Positions 28,635 to 38,280 of a stretch of 63,005 nt of DNA are shown one piece after another. How positions within the stretch are numbered: position 1 is the stretch's first letter; each line of letters opens with the position of its first letter. The stretch comes from an uncultured Bacteroidales bacterium (lineage in GTDB: Bacteria > Bacteroidota > Bacteroidia > Bacteroidales > JAUNSR01), in the NCBI GenBank assembly GCA_947074145.1, contig CAMTOJ010000016.1:1-63005 (forward strand). The letters run 5' to 3'. The notes beneath the pieces were generated by a model. That model saw only the letters and a list, made by a program, of their open reading frames with translations. It was not told the DNA's origin and made no database searches. The position numbers and the translations under genes were made by a program.

Positions 28635-31600
28635 ATGCGACATATTTTTTTACGTACATTAATCACTATTATATACTCATTTATCACACTAAACTTCTTT
28701 CCTGTTTATGCGCTTACATTTTCTTTTCCCAAACAGTCGGATAAAACTATAGAAAATGAGATAAATATTTATCCTATACTAAAACCTGATCAATTACCAT
28801 CAACCTCAGTAAAGTATATCTATCAGGATAAAGAGGGTTTTCTTTGGATAGCAACTGACAATGGCCTTTGTTTTTATGACGGATATAATACCCGCATTTT
28901 TCGTTATGACAGTGATGGTAATATCCTTCGTAATAATAAGATTTCCCTTATTACAGAAGATTCAAAAGGTCGCATCTGGGTAAGTTCTGTCAATGGATGT
29001 TTTATTGTAGATAAAAATAATGGATTTAATGTTTTTATTCCCGAATCGCTTGATCTAAAAAGACATGTTACATGGATCACACCTCTTTCGAATGGAGATA
29101 TTCTAATCTCTCTGAGAGATAAAATTCATAGAATAGACTCTGATCTTAATATAATATCGACGAGTTCTATTATAAATCGTTCCGATGAATATATAAATCA
29201 GATTATTGAGACCAAAAACGGAAAGATTTTTATTCTACTCAGTAAAAGCGGAGTAATACTTTTTGATTATTTAAATGATAAAAAAGAGAAGTTTCCTAAC
29301 ACCTTAAATATTTCAAAATACAATCGTATGATTGAAGATCCAGATAATAATTATTTCTGGATTACAACAGCAAATAAAGGTATCGTTCGCTTTGATCCTG
29401 ATGCTTCTGTAGAGGACCAATTTACTCTACAACCTTCAACTCAGGAAAGGATTATTGATTCCGATTCTTATCTTTTCATAAATATTGATACAGTACATGG
29501 GGATCTTTGGTCTATTTCCCGATCACGTCTTTGTCGCTTTAAACGCCTTGATAATGATATGCTTGAATATAAACCTATAATTAATACCTCAATAGAGGGT
29601 AAATTATGGGAAGATATTTCTGTGATGAATAATGGTAATTTGATTATTGCTTCCCAAAGTGACAATTCATATATTGTTGATTTTAGAGAAACCACCAATA
29701 AAATATTTTCTCTTGATCCAATATTTGATAAATTTTCTTTAGCTCCTGCTATTTCAGGATTGGCGAAACTTAATAATAATCGCTTTCTTCTTCTCCAGGA
29801 AAGATATGGTCTTATACTCTATGATAAGATAAAAGATTCTTTTGTCTCAAAGATCAATTTTGCGCCAGATATAGATAAAAATGATTTCGATATTGTTCAA
29901 CTCTGGTCTTATTCTGAAAATAAAAATATAGTATGGGCAGCTCATCGAACCAAACCGTTTTTATATCTAATCAGAATAAATGGTGATGAAATATATGTTG
30001 AAAATGCAATAAAGTTCGGGACTCGCTGGCGTCGATGCTATATGGTAGAGGGGCGTAACGGAAATATATTTGTCAATAATGGTAAAGATCTTTATCGGTA
30101 TAATACAAGAAATAATGTTATGACTCTTATGTCTTGCAATATTGTTGTTGCTCGCAGTATGAAGATAGATGATAAAGATAATTTGTGGATCAATGATCCT
30201 ACATACGGTATTTTTACAATTTCAGATATATATTCAGATAATTATCAGGTAGATTTCTTTGAATATAAAGATAATGTCATAATGGATATTGAAATTATTG
30301 ATAGTGGAATATACTTCTGTACAGAGGACGGACGACTTTTTTTCAAAGGTAAAGATTGTTATTCACCCAAAGACATCACTGAAAATATAGTGTGGGACGG
30401 GAATAAATTTTACAATATAGAGAACGATGTGAATTCAAACTTATGGATCTTCTCCGATCAACGAGTAATAGAATATTCCCCAACTGAAAATATCAGTAAA
30501 GAGTATTCTACGTTAGACTATAACATTCCGATAAAACGTTTCATTCCGGGAGCAATATCAGTTCATGAGCATGGGGAAATACTATATGGTGGATATGGTG
30601 GTTTTGTAAGTTTTAAATCAGAATCACAGAAAGAATCTGGTAAAACTCCTGATTTTTCAGCAATTACAACTACTACACCGATTTTTATAACTGATGTCAC
30701 CGATGACGGACATTCTCTTATGTTTGGGGCTGATTCTCTAAAATGCAGCAAATCACAAGTTATACTTGAAGCTAAACAATCTGATATAATTATATCAGTT
30801 TCCAATCTTGATATGCTTAACAGTCGTCAGGCAAAATATGCTTATAAATTTGAGGGGGAACAAGAATGGAAATATCTTCCAAAAGGAGAAAATAAGATAT
30901 TTCTTCACCTTAACAAGGGAACTCATAAACTACTTGTTAAAAACAGACGAAGCAACGGCAAATGGAGTAGCAATACCCTTGAATATACTATTATCAAGAA
31001 AGCTGCTTTCTATGAATCTAATACTGCATATTTTATTTATATATGTATATTTTTGGTCTTACTTTCCTCTTTTACAGTGTTTTATAAAAGGATTCTTGAA
31101 AAAAGAAATGAGAAAAGACTTGAGGCTAATCTTGTAAAAATCAAACTTGATTATTTCTCTAATATAAGTCATGATCTGCTTACACCATTGACAATCATAT
31201 CATGTGCAACCGAAGATATTGTTCCTTTCTCTGATTCTGATAAAGAGAATCTTGGTATAATACGTTCAAATATTTTACGTCTTAAACAATTATTTCAAGA
31301 GATCTTAGATTTCCGCAAAGTTGAAAGCGGGAACATGCAACTTAATATTAAATATGGACAACTTGATACTTTTATTTATAATATAATTGATTGTTTCAGA
31401 GGGGTAATAAGCAAAAATTCAATTACTCTAACAGTAGATTTACAAGATAATTTAACCGGTTATTTCGATCCGGATAAACTTGAAAAGATTCTTTTTAATC
31501 TATTGTCAAATGCTGTAAAATATACCAATTATGGCGATTCAATTTCGATTAATCTATATAATGAGGAGACAGAGAAAGCAAATTATGCTATAATCGAGGT

Positions 31601-32648
31601 TTATGATACCGGAGTAGGTATCGCGCATGAGGAACAAGAAAAAATATTTTCTCCATATTATAATAATCCGGATGCTAAACCCGGAACATCAAATGGAATT
31701 GGGCTCTCTCTTTGTAAACAGATTGCTCAACTTCATAAAGGTGATATCACACTAGTAAGTGAGAAAGATGTTGAGTCTTTATTTATAATTAAAATTCCTA
31801 TAGATGCTTATTCTTATGGTCTTACTCATCAGGATCAATCTGATGAAGTGTTAATTCCAGAATCCAGATCACAATCAATAGAAAGTTACTCCAAAAAGAC
31901 TCTACTTATAGTCGAAGATGATATGGATCTTCAAAACATGATAAAGAAAATATTTATCAACGAATATGTTGTGTTTGTTGCTAACAATGGTCTTGAAGCA
32001 TTGTCGATTGTGGCATCTAAAGACATTAATATTGTTATTAGTGATATTTCAATGCCCGGTATGGATGGTATTACCCTTTGTAAGAGAATAAAAAGTGATA
32101 TTAATACAAGTCATATACCAATACTTCTTCTAACTGCCGGAGTAAATTCGGATACAAGAATTGATGCCTATAAAGCAGGTGCTGATGCATATCTCGAAAA
32201 ACCTTTTGAAAATAATCTGCTTATTGCCCGAATCGACAATTTGATAAATAAATATGAGAATGCGGCAGAAAATTTCAAGAGCAGTAATCAGATAAATATT
32301 CAGGAATTTGAGATGTGTTCTATTGATGAAGAGTTTTTGAATAAAGTGATATCAATTATTCAGACTCGTCTTTCTGATTCAGGATTTGATATAAATCGTC
32401 TATCTTCAGAACTTTGTATGTCTCGATCTACTTTATCGAGAAAACTGAAAACTATTACCGGTCAGACTCCTATTGATTTTGTGCATAACATAAAAATGAA
32501 AAATGCTTGCAAATTGCTAAAAGAAACAGATAAGACAATAACAGAGATTGCTTATGACCTGGGTATTGATGATAGTCGCTATTTTGCACGTCGTTTTAAA
32601 GAAACTTTTAAAATGACTCCAACTCAGTTCCGAGAGTCTGATAATTAG
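28635..32648 (+). CDS. Hybrid two-component system sensor/regulator (HTCS1)
   Basis: One-protein signalling system, 1337 residues, that should sense an oligosaccharide in the periplasm and activate the divergent PL11-GH2 operon. Order: signal sequence (1-28), two-component-type propeller repeats (about 45-690, e.g. IYQDKEGFLWIATDNGL), Y_Y_Y domain, membrane helix (about 797-819), HisKA with NISHDLLTPL (His about 847), HATPase with NLLSNAVKYTN and GIGLSLCKQ, receiver with ISDISMPGMDG (Asp about 1136), and an AraC-type helix-turn-helix ending. All catalytic motifs are intact. The ATG at 28635 gives a normal signal peptide; the longer ORF start at 28530 does not. Confidence 0.93.
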   Translation: MRHIFLRTLITIIYSFITLNFFPVYALTFSFPKQSDKTIENEINIYPILKPDQLPSTSVKYIYQDKEGFLWIATDNGLCFYDGYNTRIFRYDSDGNILRNNKISLITEDSKGRIWVSSVNGCFIVDKNNGFNVFIPESLDLKRHVTWITPLSNGDILISLRDKIHRIDSDLNIISTSSIINRSDEYINQIIETKNGKIFILLSKSGVILFDYLNDKKEKFPNTLNISKYNRMIEDPDNNYFWITTANKGIVRFDPDASVEDQFTLQPSTQERIIDSDSYLFINIDTVHGDLWSISRSRLCRFKRLDNDMLEYKPIINTSIEGKLWEDISVMNNGNLIIASQSDNSYIVDFRETTNKIFSLDPIFDKFSLAPAISGLAKLNNNRFLLLQERYGLILYDKIKDSFVSKINFAPDIDKNDFDIVQLWSYSENKNIVWAAHRTKPFLYLIRINGDEIYVENAIKFGTRWRRCYMVEGRNGNIFVNNGKDLYRYNTRNNVMTLMSCNIVVARSMKIDDKDNLWINDPTYGIFTISDIYSDNYQVDFFEYKDNVIMDIEIIDSGIYFCTEDGRLFFKGKDCYSPKDITENIVWDGNKFYNIENDVNSNLWIFSDQRVIEYSPTENISKEYSTLDYNIPIKRFIPGAISVHEHGEILYGGYGGFVSFKSESQKESGKTPDFSAITTTTPIFITDVTDDGHSLMFGADSLKCSKSQVILEAKQSDIIISVSNLDMLNSRQAKYAYKFEGEQEWKYLPKGENKIFLHLNKGTHKLLVKNRRSNGKWSSNTLEYTIIKKAAFYESNTAYFIYICIFLVLLSSFTVFYKRILEKRNEKRLEANLVKIKLDYFSNISHDLLTPLTIISCATEDIVPFSDSDKENLGIIRSNILRLKQLFQEILDFRKVESGNMQLNIKYGQLDTFIYNIIDCFRGVISKNSITLTVDLQDNLTGYFDPDKLEKILFNLLSNAVKYTNYGDSISINLYNEETEKANYAIIEVYDTGVGIAHEEQEKIFSPYYNNPDAKPGTSNGIGLSLCKQIAQLHKGDITLVSEKDVESLFIIKIPIDAYSYGLTHQDQSDEVLIPESRSQSIESYSKKTLLIVEDDMDLQNMIKKIFINEYVVFVANNGLEALSIVASKDINIVISDISMPGMDGITLCKRIKSDINTSHIPILLLTAGVNSDTRIDAYKAGADAYLEKPFENNLLIARIDNLINKYENAAENFKSSNQINIQEFEMCSIDEEFLNKVISIIQTRLSDSGFDINRLSSELCMSRSTLSRKLKTITGQTPIDFVHNIKMKNACKLLKETDKTITEIAYDLGIDDSRYFARRFKETFKMTPTQFRESDN

Positions 32649-32693
32649 TGCGTTATGTCTTGAATTGAATAGTGGATATATGTTGTAAAACAG

Positions 32694-32736
32694 AAATATG
32701 TTTGATTAATTCGTAAAAAAGTAATCAAACATATTT
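32694..32736 (+). terminator. Terminator of HTCS1
   Basis: A perfect 15-bp stem, AAATATGTTTGATTA (32694-32708) with its complement (32722-32736), is followed by a run of T. It is 46 bp past the HTCS1 stop. Confidence 0.9.
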
Positions 32737-32755
32737 TTTTTTGGCACAAAAGGTT

Positions 32756-32763
32756 TAATTTTG
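32756..32763 (+). promoter_or_regulatory. Possible -7 box of fabI
   Basis: TAATTTTG matches TAnnTTTG. The nearest TTTG upstream (32740-32743) is only 12 bp away, so the -33 element is poor. It would give a leader of about 105 nt. Confidence 0.3.
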
Positions 32764-32876
32764 TGCGGATTTTCAAATCCTTCCGTTGTTTTTAATCAAA
32801 TGACTCTCAATTATGTTATTATTAAATTGATACGGATACAAAATAATTATAAGAATAAACCAAACAAAAAATAAGT

Positions 32877-33737
32877 ATGGCTTACAATTTATTAAAAGGA
32901 AAAAGAGGTATTATTTTCGGAGCTCTAAACGATATGTCTATCGCCTGGAGAGTTGCTGAAAAAGCTGTTGAAGAGGGCGCACAGATTGTTCTTACCAACA
33001 CACCCGTTGCAGTAAGAATGGGGACTGTGAATGAACTAAGTGAAAAGCTTAATGCTCCTGTAATCGCTGCTGATGCTACAAACATTGCCGATCTTGAAGC
33101 TCTGTTCACTCAAGCCCAGGAGATCCTTGGTGGAAAAATTGATTTTGTTCTACACTCAATAGGTATGTCGCCAAATGTTCGTAAGAAACGTACTTACGAT
33201 GATCTTGATTATTCTCTTCTTGAAAAGACTCTTGATATTTCAGCTGTTTCATTTCATAAAATGATCCAGGTTGCGAAGAAACAGGATGCTATCGCAAACG
33301 GAGGATCAATCCTTGCTTTATCTTATGTTGCAGCTCAACGCACCTTCTTCGGATATAACGATATGGCTGATGCTAAATCTCTTCTTGAATCAATAGCACG
33401 TAGCTTTGGATACATTTACGGACGTGAAAAAGGTGTTCGTGTAAACACTATCTCTCAGTCTCCAACTATGACAACTGCCGGAAGTGGTGTTAAAGGATTC
33501 GACGGTCTGTTTGATTTTTCTGATCGTATGTCGCCTCTTGGTAATGCTTCTGCAGATGAATGTGCCGACTATTGTATCGTAATGTTTTCTGATCTTACTA
33601 AAAAGGTTACAATGCAAAACCTTTTCCACGATGGAGGATTCTCTTCAATGGGAATGTCTCTAAGAGGTATGACTCAGTATAACAAAAGCTTCGTATCTGA
33701 TAATACAGATGAAGAAGGACATATTATTTACGGATAA
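32877..33737 (+). CDS. fabI: Enoyl-[acyl-carrier-protein] reductase FabI
   Basis: NADH-dependent enoyl-ACP reductase of fatty-acid elongation, cytoplasmic. The 286-residue protein is a short-chain-dehydrogenase-fold enzyme: a GALNDMSIAW nucleotide loop, HSIGM, and the catalytic Y160-x6-K167 pair typical of FabI, not the Y-x3-K of ordinary SDR enzymes. The ISQSPTMTTAGSG segment is the substrate loop. Full length and single copy here. It sits as a housekeeping gene between two carbohydrate modules and ends at a small terminator. Confidence 0.96.
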   Translation: MAYNLLKGKRGIIFGALNDMSIAWRVAEKAVEEGAQIVLTNTPVAVRMGTVNELSEKLNAPVIAADATNIADLEALFTQAQEILGGKIDFVLHSIGMSPNVRKKRTYDDLDYSLLEKTLDISAVSFHKMIQVAKKQDAIANGGSILALSYVAAQRTFFGYNDMADAKSLLESIARSFGYIYGREKGVRVNTISQSPTMTTAGSGVKGFDGLFDFSDRMSPLGNASADECADYCIVMFSDLTKKVTMQNLFHDGGFSSMGMSLRGMTQYNKSFVSDNTDEEGHIIYG

Positions 33738-33760
33738 TATTATCATTAATAATATATTGA

Positions 33761-33787
33761 AGCACGTCTTATGGCGTGCTTTTTTTA
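33761..33787 (+). terminator. Terminator of fabI
   Basis: AGCACG (33761-33766) pairs with CGTGCT (33775-33780), extended by T-G and C-G pairs inside, then a run of seven T. It is 24 bp past the fabI stop. Confidence 0.85.
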
Positions 33788-33798
33788 TATAAATAAAT

Positions 33799-33806
33799 TA
33801 ACTTTG
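33799..33806 (+). promoter_or_regulatory. Putative -7 box of the GlmU-like gene
   Basis: TAACTTTG matches TAnnTTTG, 34 bp ahead of the ATG. The -33 position falls in the fabI terminator and has no clear TTTG. Confidence 0.4.
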
Positions 33807-33840
33807 CCTATAAATAATATTTATACAATAAAAATTCGGA

Positions 33841-35037
33841 ATGAACATAATACTTTTTGATCCCAAAGAGATCCGCGATGAACTCCTTCCTCTATGTTTT
33901 ACAAGACCGGTGGGAGATATCCGTTTTGGCATTATGACTATAAAAGAGAAATGGGAGAGAGCTCTTCCCGGCAATTATTCATGGCTAACGGTAGATTATC
34001 TTCAAAAGAAATATAAATTCAAAAAAGAAGAAGATAATATATTTATAGCGGCTAATGTATGTCCTTCTCTTATGCTGGCAGCAGAAGTTGCCTCACTCGA
34101 GCTATACGAAGCTCTGATACTTAATGATAAAGTCATAGCATATCGCGGATCATATGATACATTCAGTACAATGCGTATAAAGAAAAAGACTGAATCTCAA
34201 AGTGAAGCTGTCACCATAGAACATGTTTGGGATATATTTATGAAAAATAATATCGCTCTTGAACATGATTTTCGTATCATCACAGAGAATCGAGAGTCCC
34301 AACCGGTGAGTGATACTGTTAATATAATAGGTGAAAGATATTTCCCTGACGGCACACCAAAGCTTTTTATAGAGGAAGGTGTAACGATGGAATATGTAAA
34401 TATAAACCTGAAAAATGGACCTGTTTATATAGGTAAAGATGTTGAAATACAAGAAGGATCATCAATAAGAGCACCCTTTGCTGCTTGCGAACACTCTGTG
34501 GTAAATCTAAATACAAAAATTTACGGAGCTACAACATTAGGTCCTTATTGCAAAGTGGGAGGGGAATTAAACAATGTCATTATGTTTGGTTATTCCAATA
34601 AAGCTCATGACGGGTTTCTTGGTAATGCAGTGATCGGAGAGTGGTGTAATTTGGGTGCAGGAACAAATATGTCAAACCTTAAAAACGATTATTCAGAAAT
34701 TAAATTGTGGAATTACAGACAATATAGGTTTGTAAAGACCGGACTTCAGTTTTGTGGTCTTATTATGGGAGATCATTCGAAAGCAGGAATTAATACAATG
34801 TTTAATACCGCTACTCTTGTAGGAGTGGGATGTAATATTTTCGGTGCAGGGTTCCCCAGAACATTTATAGCTTCTTTCTCAGAAGGAGGAAATGCCGGTT
34901 TCACTGATGTTATACCTTCAAAGTTTTTTCAGGCAGCACAGCGAATGATGTCACGACGGAATATCGAATTGACTGATATAGATAAGGAGGTACTTGAAAC
35001 TATTTTCCATAATACTATAGATAATAGAATGCATTGA
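33841..35037 (+). CDS. GlmU-like sugar nucleotidyltransferase/acyltransferase
   Basis: A 398-residue protein of the Bacteroidota GlmU-like family, with an N-terminal nucleotidyltransferase-like domain (FDPKEIRDELLPLCFTRPVGDIRFG, about 5-29) and a C-terminal left-handed beta-helix (about 195-340, e.g. GPVYIGKDVEIQEGSSIRAP and NAVIGEWCNLGAGTN). The family is annotated as UDP-N-acetylglucosamine diphosphorylase/glucosamine-1-phosphate N-acetyltransferase, so a role in UDP-GlcNAc supply is plausible. The N-terminal domain diverges from classical GlmU. It follows fabI but has its own promoter-like box and terminator. Confidence 0.85.
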   Translation: MNIILFDPKEIRDELLPLCFTRPVGDIRFGIMTIKEKWERALPGNYSWLTVDYLQKKYKFKKEEDNIFIAANVCPSLMLAAEVASLELYEALILNDKVIAYRGSYDTFSTMRIKKKTESQSEAVTIEHVWDIFMKNNIALEHDFRIITENRESQPVSDTVNIIGERYFPDGTPKLFIEEGVTMEYVNINLKNGPVYIGKDVEIQEGSSIRAPFAACEHSVVNLNTKIYGATTLGPYCKVGGELNNVIMFGYSNKAHDGFLGNAVIGEWCNLGAGTNMSNLKNDYSEIKLWNYRQYRFVKTGLQFCGLIMGDHSKAGINTMFNTATLVGVGCNIFGAGFPRTFIASFSEGGNAGFTDVIPSKFFQAAQRMMSRRNIELTDIDKEVLETIFHNTIDNRMH

Positions 35038-35113
35038 TAAATGCACAATAATATTTTGTAAAACTTTTCATTCCCTTCCAAGAGGATAGATTTGAAATCT
35101 ACATTTAAATAAT

Positions 35114-35155
35114 AACTCCGGATTACAGTTGAATACTCACTGTTAATCCGGAGTT
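35114..35155 (+). terminator. Terminator of the GlmU-like gene
   Basis: A perfect 12-bp stem, AACTCCGGATTA (35114-35125) with TAATCCGGAGTT (35144-35155), then TTTTTA. It is 77 bp after the stop. Confidence 0.9.
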
Positions 35156-35207
35156 TTTTATTCTCATATTTTATAAAAATACCACATATTCGTTTAAATG
35201 GTTATTT

Positions 35208-35243
35208 GGACAAGTGTCCGATCAAAAGAATTGGTGTTCTTTT
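35208..35243. repeat. Two adjacent palindromes in the GlmU-like/GH26 convergent gap
   Basis: GGACA-AG-TGTCC (35208-35219) is followed by the inverted repeat AAAAGAA/TTCTTTT (35224-35230 and 35237-35243). The second could be a weak terminator of the GH26 gene; the first looks like a dimeric protein-binding site, although no gene starts here. Confidence 0.35.
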
Positions 35244-35299
35244 CATAAGATGACATAGCATTTTTGTAATTTTAAGTTGCTTTACATCAACTCAAATTC

Positions 35300-36496
35300 T
35301 TAATCTAAAGTGTAAATTCCTTTTACATCATCTCTCATTAATACGTAACTAAGTCTTGAAGCATTTTCCCAAAATGCTTTATCACACATTGAATTTATAT
35401 TTGTATTACCTTCATTGAAATCATAATCATACCATGGCATAAAATATAGCCATCGACACCCTTTATTCCATTGTTCCACTATTATGGCCTGAGATGTAAC
35501 TTTCCCATTTTCAACTTTATTTCCACACTCTGTTAAAGCTATCATCTTGTGAGAATAAATTTTATTTACATTCAACCATTCCGAATATGTATTTACGGTT
35601 GATTGCCCATACAAGTCACGTCCTATTATATCCACATATTCATCTCCCGGATAAAAATCGGCATCCTTGCCCTCTGTTGTCCATGCCCATATAAGATTAT
35701 GAATACCTTTTGATTGGAAATATTTAAATGTTGTTTTCCAAAGTTCAACATAAACATCACCACCATTAGCACCCCACCAAAACCACGCAGTACCATTATT
35801 ATAGTTGTATATATTTCCGGCAGCTTCATGAAAGGGTCGCCATATTGCAGGAATTCCTGCATCCTGAAGTTTTAATATAGATTCACAAACTTTATCTAAT
35901 TGTACATAGAAGAATTCATTTTCCCATGTTCCCTCAATAAGAATATTTTTGCATTGAAATGTAGTTTCGCTTGTTGTACAAGTATAATTGAAAGGATCTT
36001 TATTATTTTCACTTTTAGGCACATTTGCATGCCACATCAATGAAACAAGACCACCTTCTTTTGCCCAGTTCTCAACCGGTTCGATATTGGAATAATCAAT
36101 CCAACTTCCCGGAGACGAGTGAGATATATGTATATAATCGAAACAGTTCATAGCGGGATATCTTCCATTTGTAATTGATTTTGCCACATATTCTGCTTCA
36201 GTTGTATTCCAGCTCACATTCGCCATTGTGGAAGCTAATGTCTTTTCTCCATATATTGATTTTAGAAATGTAAATAGTTTTTTCGTGTTTTCTGTTGCTT
36301 GTATATCGCAGGGTGTAAGTAGTGTAACGGGATTGGATATCTCTGGATCAATCTCATCATCTTTATCTTCATCTGGAGTAACCGGAACATCGATGTCTGG
36401 TTTTGGCTCAACATTATCATCATCTTTGGAACAAGAGAAAAAAGTTCCCACCGTAAGCAATGTAGCTAACAGCATAAATGGGTTAATTAATTTCAT
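35300..36496 (-). CDS. GH26 beta-mannanase, surface lipoprotein
   Basis: Endo-acting beta-1,4-mannan hydrolase expected on the cell surface. The 398-residue protein has a lipoprotein signal MKLINPFMLLATLLTVGTFFSC, an Asp/Glu/Pro-rich linker (to about 65), then the GH26 TIM barrel. The acid/base Glu is in WRPFHEAAG (about 222) and the nucleophile Glu is in ALTECGN (about 321); the WFWWGANGG and IIGRDLYGQ segments fit the family. The start at 36496 begins the lipoprotein signal cleanly; the upstream in-frame ATG at 36556 would bury it. It is the last gene of the SusC-SusD-SGBP operon, after a hairpin. Confidence 0.92.
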   Translation of the reverse strand: MKLINPFMLLATLLTVGTFFSCSKDDDNVEPKPDIDVPVTPDEDKDDEIDPEISNPVTLLTPCDIQATENTKKLFTFLKSIYGEKTLASTMANVSWNTTEAEYVAKSITNGRYPAMNCFDYIHISHSSPGSWIDYSNIEPVENWAKEGGLVSLMWHANVPKSENNKDPFNYTCTTSETTFQCKNILIEGTWENEFFYVQLDKVCESILKLQDAGIPAIWRPFHEAAGNIYNYNNGTAWFWWGANGGDVYVELWKTTFKYFQSKGIHNLIWAWTTEGKDADFYPGDEYVDIIGRDLYGQSTVNTYSEWLNVNKIYSHKMIALTECGNKVENGKVTSQAIIVEQWNKGCRWLYFMPWYDYDFNEGNTNINSMCDKAFWENASRLSYVLMRDDVKGIYTLD

Positions 36497-36523
36497 AAAA
36501 ATCGTTTTAAAGAAAAAAGGAAA

Positions 36524-36562
36524 AAGAGGTTGCAAATCTGTATTTGCAGAATGCAACCTCTT
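36524..36562 (-). terminator. Intra-operon hairpin between the SGBP and GH26 genes
   Basis: AAGAGGTTGCA (36524-36534) and TGCAACCTCTT (36552-36562) form an 11-bp stem with a 17-nt loop. On the minus strand it is followed by TTCCTTTTTTCTTT, a U-rich run. It can act as a partial terminator, letting only part of the transcription reach GH26, or as an mRNA-end stabiliser. Confidence 0.6.
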
Positions 36563-36573
36563 ATAATTATAAT

Positions 36574-38268
36574 TTATTTGAAAGTGTCTGTATTAAGACT
36601 TGCATCAAGTGGAGTAGTTGTAATCACAAAATAATCCAAATTTAACTCATAAGTGCCGGTTTCCCAGTTACCTGTTGTTGCACCTACTTTGAAATAGAAT
36701 GGAGATGCAATATCCAGTTTTTCATCACTAAGACGAACAGAGCGCCATACCCATTCATTATTTGTAGATTCAAATTTGTAATCATCACCATATCCCTGAT
36801 CAGGAGTGAAGTTAAACCAGCCTAAGCCACCGCCATTCTGTCCATATTCAAGTTGGAAGTAAGCATAATTATTACCTGTGTTCATAAGGAAATTAATCCA
36901 TATACCATTTGAATAAGAATCATCAAGACCATCGATCTCTTGAGTGAAGTCTGTCATCCAGTTCCATCCTTCTTTGATAGTTTTTGTGAAACTTGCGAAT
37001 TTGTTACCTTCATTTATTCCTTTTAATCCACCGTCACCTGATGTTTTTACAACGAAATCTCCTAAGCTTAAACCCGATTCTTCGAAGTCCCAAACAACTT
37101 TTGGATTAAGTGGTCCATCTGTAATCATTACTTTATTTACAGCGATATCAAATTCAAGATCATTAGAATTACCAATGTTACCACCTCTGAATTGAACACC
37201 CATCTTATCTATGAATCCTGTTGAAACATTGAATCCTAAATCACTTAATGAATAAGAACGCCATTCCCATCCGTCAGTTACACTATAGTAATCATCATTG
37301 TATTTATTACCATATAGATGAACGTCTTGTTCGTTTCCGTTAGCAATCTGCATTGGTTGCATATATCCATGTTTACCATAAGTATTGATAAGCATTGTAA
37401 TATGCGGATCATTGTAATTGGATAGATCATAACCTTCTCCATTATTATCACCATAAATCTTTAGGTAAGTTCCGTTCCATCCGTTACCGGTTGTGGCAGA
37501 TACGCGAAGAGCTTTACCGAACATACCTTCTTCTGCTTTATTTACAATAGCAGTACCATAGTCATTACCCTCTTCAATAACATACTCTCCATTTGTGTCA
37601 AAAATTAACAGAGAACTTTTAGGAACATATGTATTTACAGGAGCTATAACTTTTGCACTTCCTTCAATATTTGAACCTCCATCTTTAGGAGTGATGGTTA
37701 TTTTTACTTCAGAACCGATCACCAGATTAAGATCTCTTGTCGCATATGTTGCTAATTCTGGAGATGGTGCACCTGCAGATGAAACTGTTACATTGTCAAT
37801 TTTTACCTCTTTGATAAGATCCATATTTTCTCCCTCAAGCATAAATGCTTTTCCTGATTGTATTTCGGAAGGGAAAACCACATTTTTTACAGGATAGAAT
37901 GATGGATTAATATGAATGTCTGATTCGAAAGCTCTATCATATTTATTTGTTAGCGTAATAGTACCTGTCTCAATAAGACGAGGAACTTTAATAGTCGCTG
38001 ATTTCTCATCTTTTGCAACTTCCAATGTTGATACATCAAAGCGATATGTTGAAACAGCAACAGTTTTTACTGTAGAAAGATTTTCTCCGTATAGAGTGAT
38101 TACATCTTCTATGTAAGGATTGTTTTTACTAATTGAACTCAGTGTTGCAACCGGAAATTCAATATCATAATCCTTTGAGAAGTCATTCTCTGTACAGCTG
38201 GTCCATAATAGACCGGCTGTAGAGAATAAGACTGTATATAATATATTATTTTTCATATGAAATTTCAT
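36574..38268 (-). CDS. Surface glycan-binding lipoprotein (SusE-position)
   Basis: Non-catalytic cell-surface glycan-binding protein that should hold mannan or mannooligosaccharides near the SusCD importer. The 564-residue protein has a lipoprotein signal (TAGLLWTSC), two IPT/TIG-like beta domains (YIEDVITLYGENLSTV and SGKAFMLEGENMDLI, about 50-210), and a C-terminal half rich in Trp and Tyr (EWRSYSLSDLGF, EGWNWMTDF, GLGWFNFTPDQGY) that looks like a carbohydrate-binding face. It is 12 bp after susD. The family shares little sequence, so function is inferred from operon position and lipoprotein signal. A second in-frame ATG four codons downstream is an equally possible start. Confidence 0.82.
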   Translation of the reverse strand: MKFHMKNNILYTVLFSTAGLLWTSCTENDFSKDYDIEFPVATLSSISKNNPYIEDVITLYGENLSTVKTVAVSTYRFDVSTLEVAKDEKSATIKVPRLIETGTITLTNKYDRAFESDIHINPSFYPVKNVVFPSEIQSGKAFMLEGENMDLIKEVKIDNVTVSSAGAPSPELATYATRDLNLVIGSEVKITITPKDGGSNIEGSAKVIAPVNTYVPKSSLLIFDTNGEYVIEEGNDYGTAIVNKAEEGMFGKALRVSATTGNGWNGTYLKIYGDNNGEGYDLSNYNDPHITMLINTYGKHGYMQPMQIANGNEQDVHLYGNKYNDDYYSVTDGWEWRSYSLSDLGFNVSTGFIDKMGVQFRGGNIGNSNDLEFDIAVNKVMITDGPLNPKVVWDFEESGLSLGDFVVKTSGDGGLKGINEGNKFASFTKTIKEGWNWMTDFTQEIDGLDDSYSNGIWINFLMNTGNNYAYFQLEYGQNGGGLGWFNFTPDQGYGDDYKFESTNNEWVWRSVRLSDEKLDIASPFYFKVGATTGNWETGTYELNLDYFVITTTPLDASLNTDTFK

Positions 38269-38280
38269 TTAATGGTTGAT

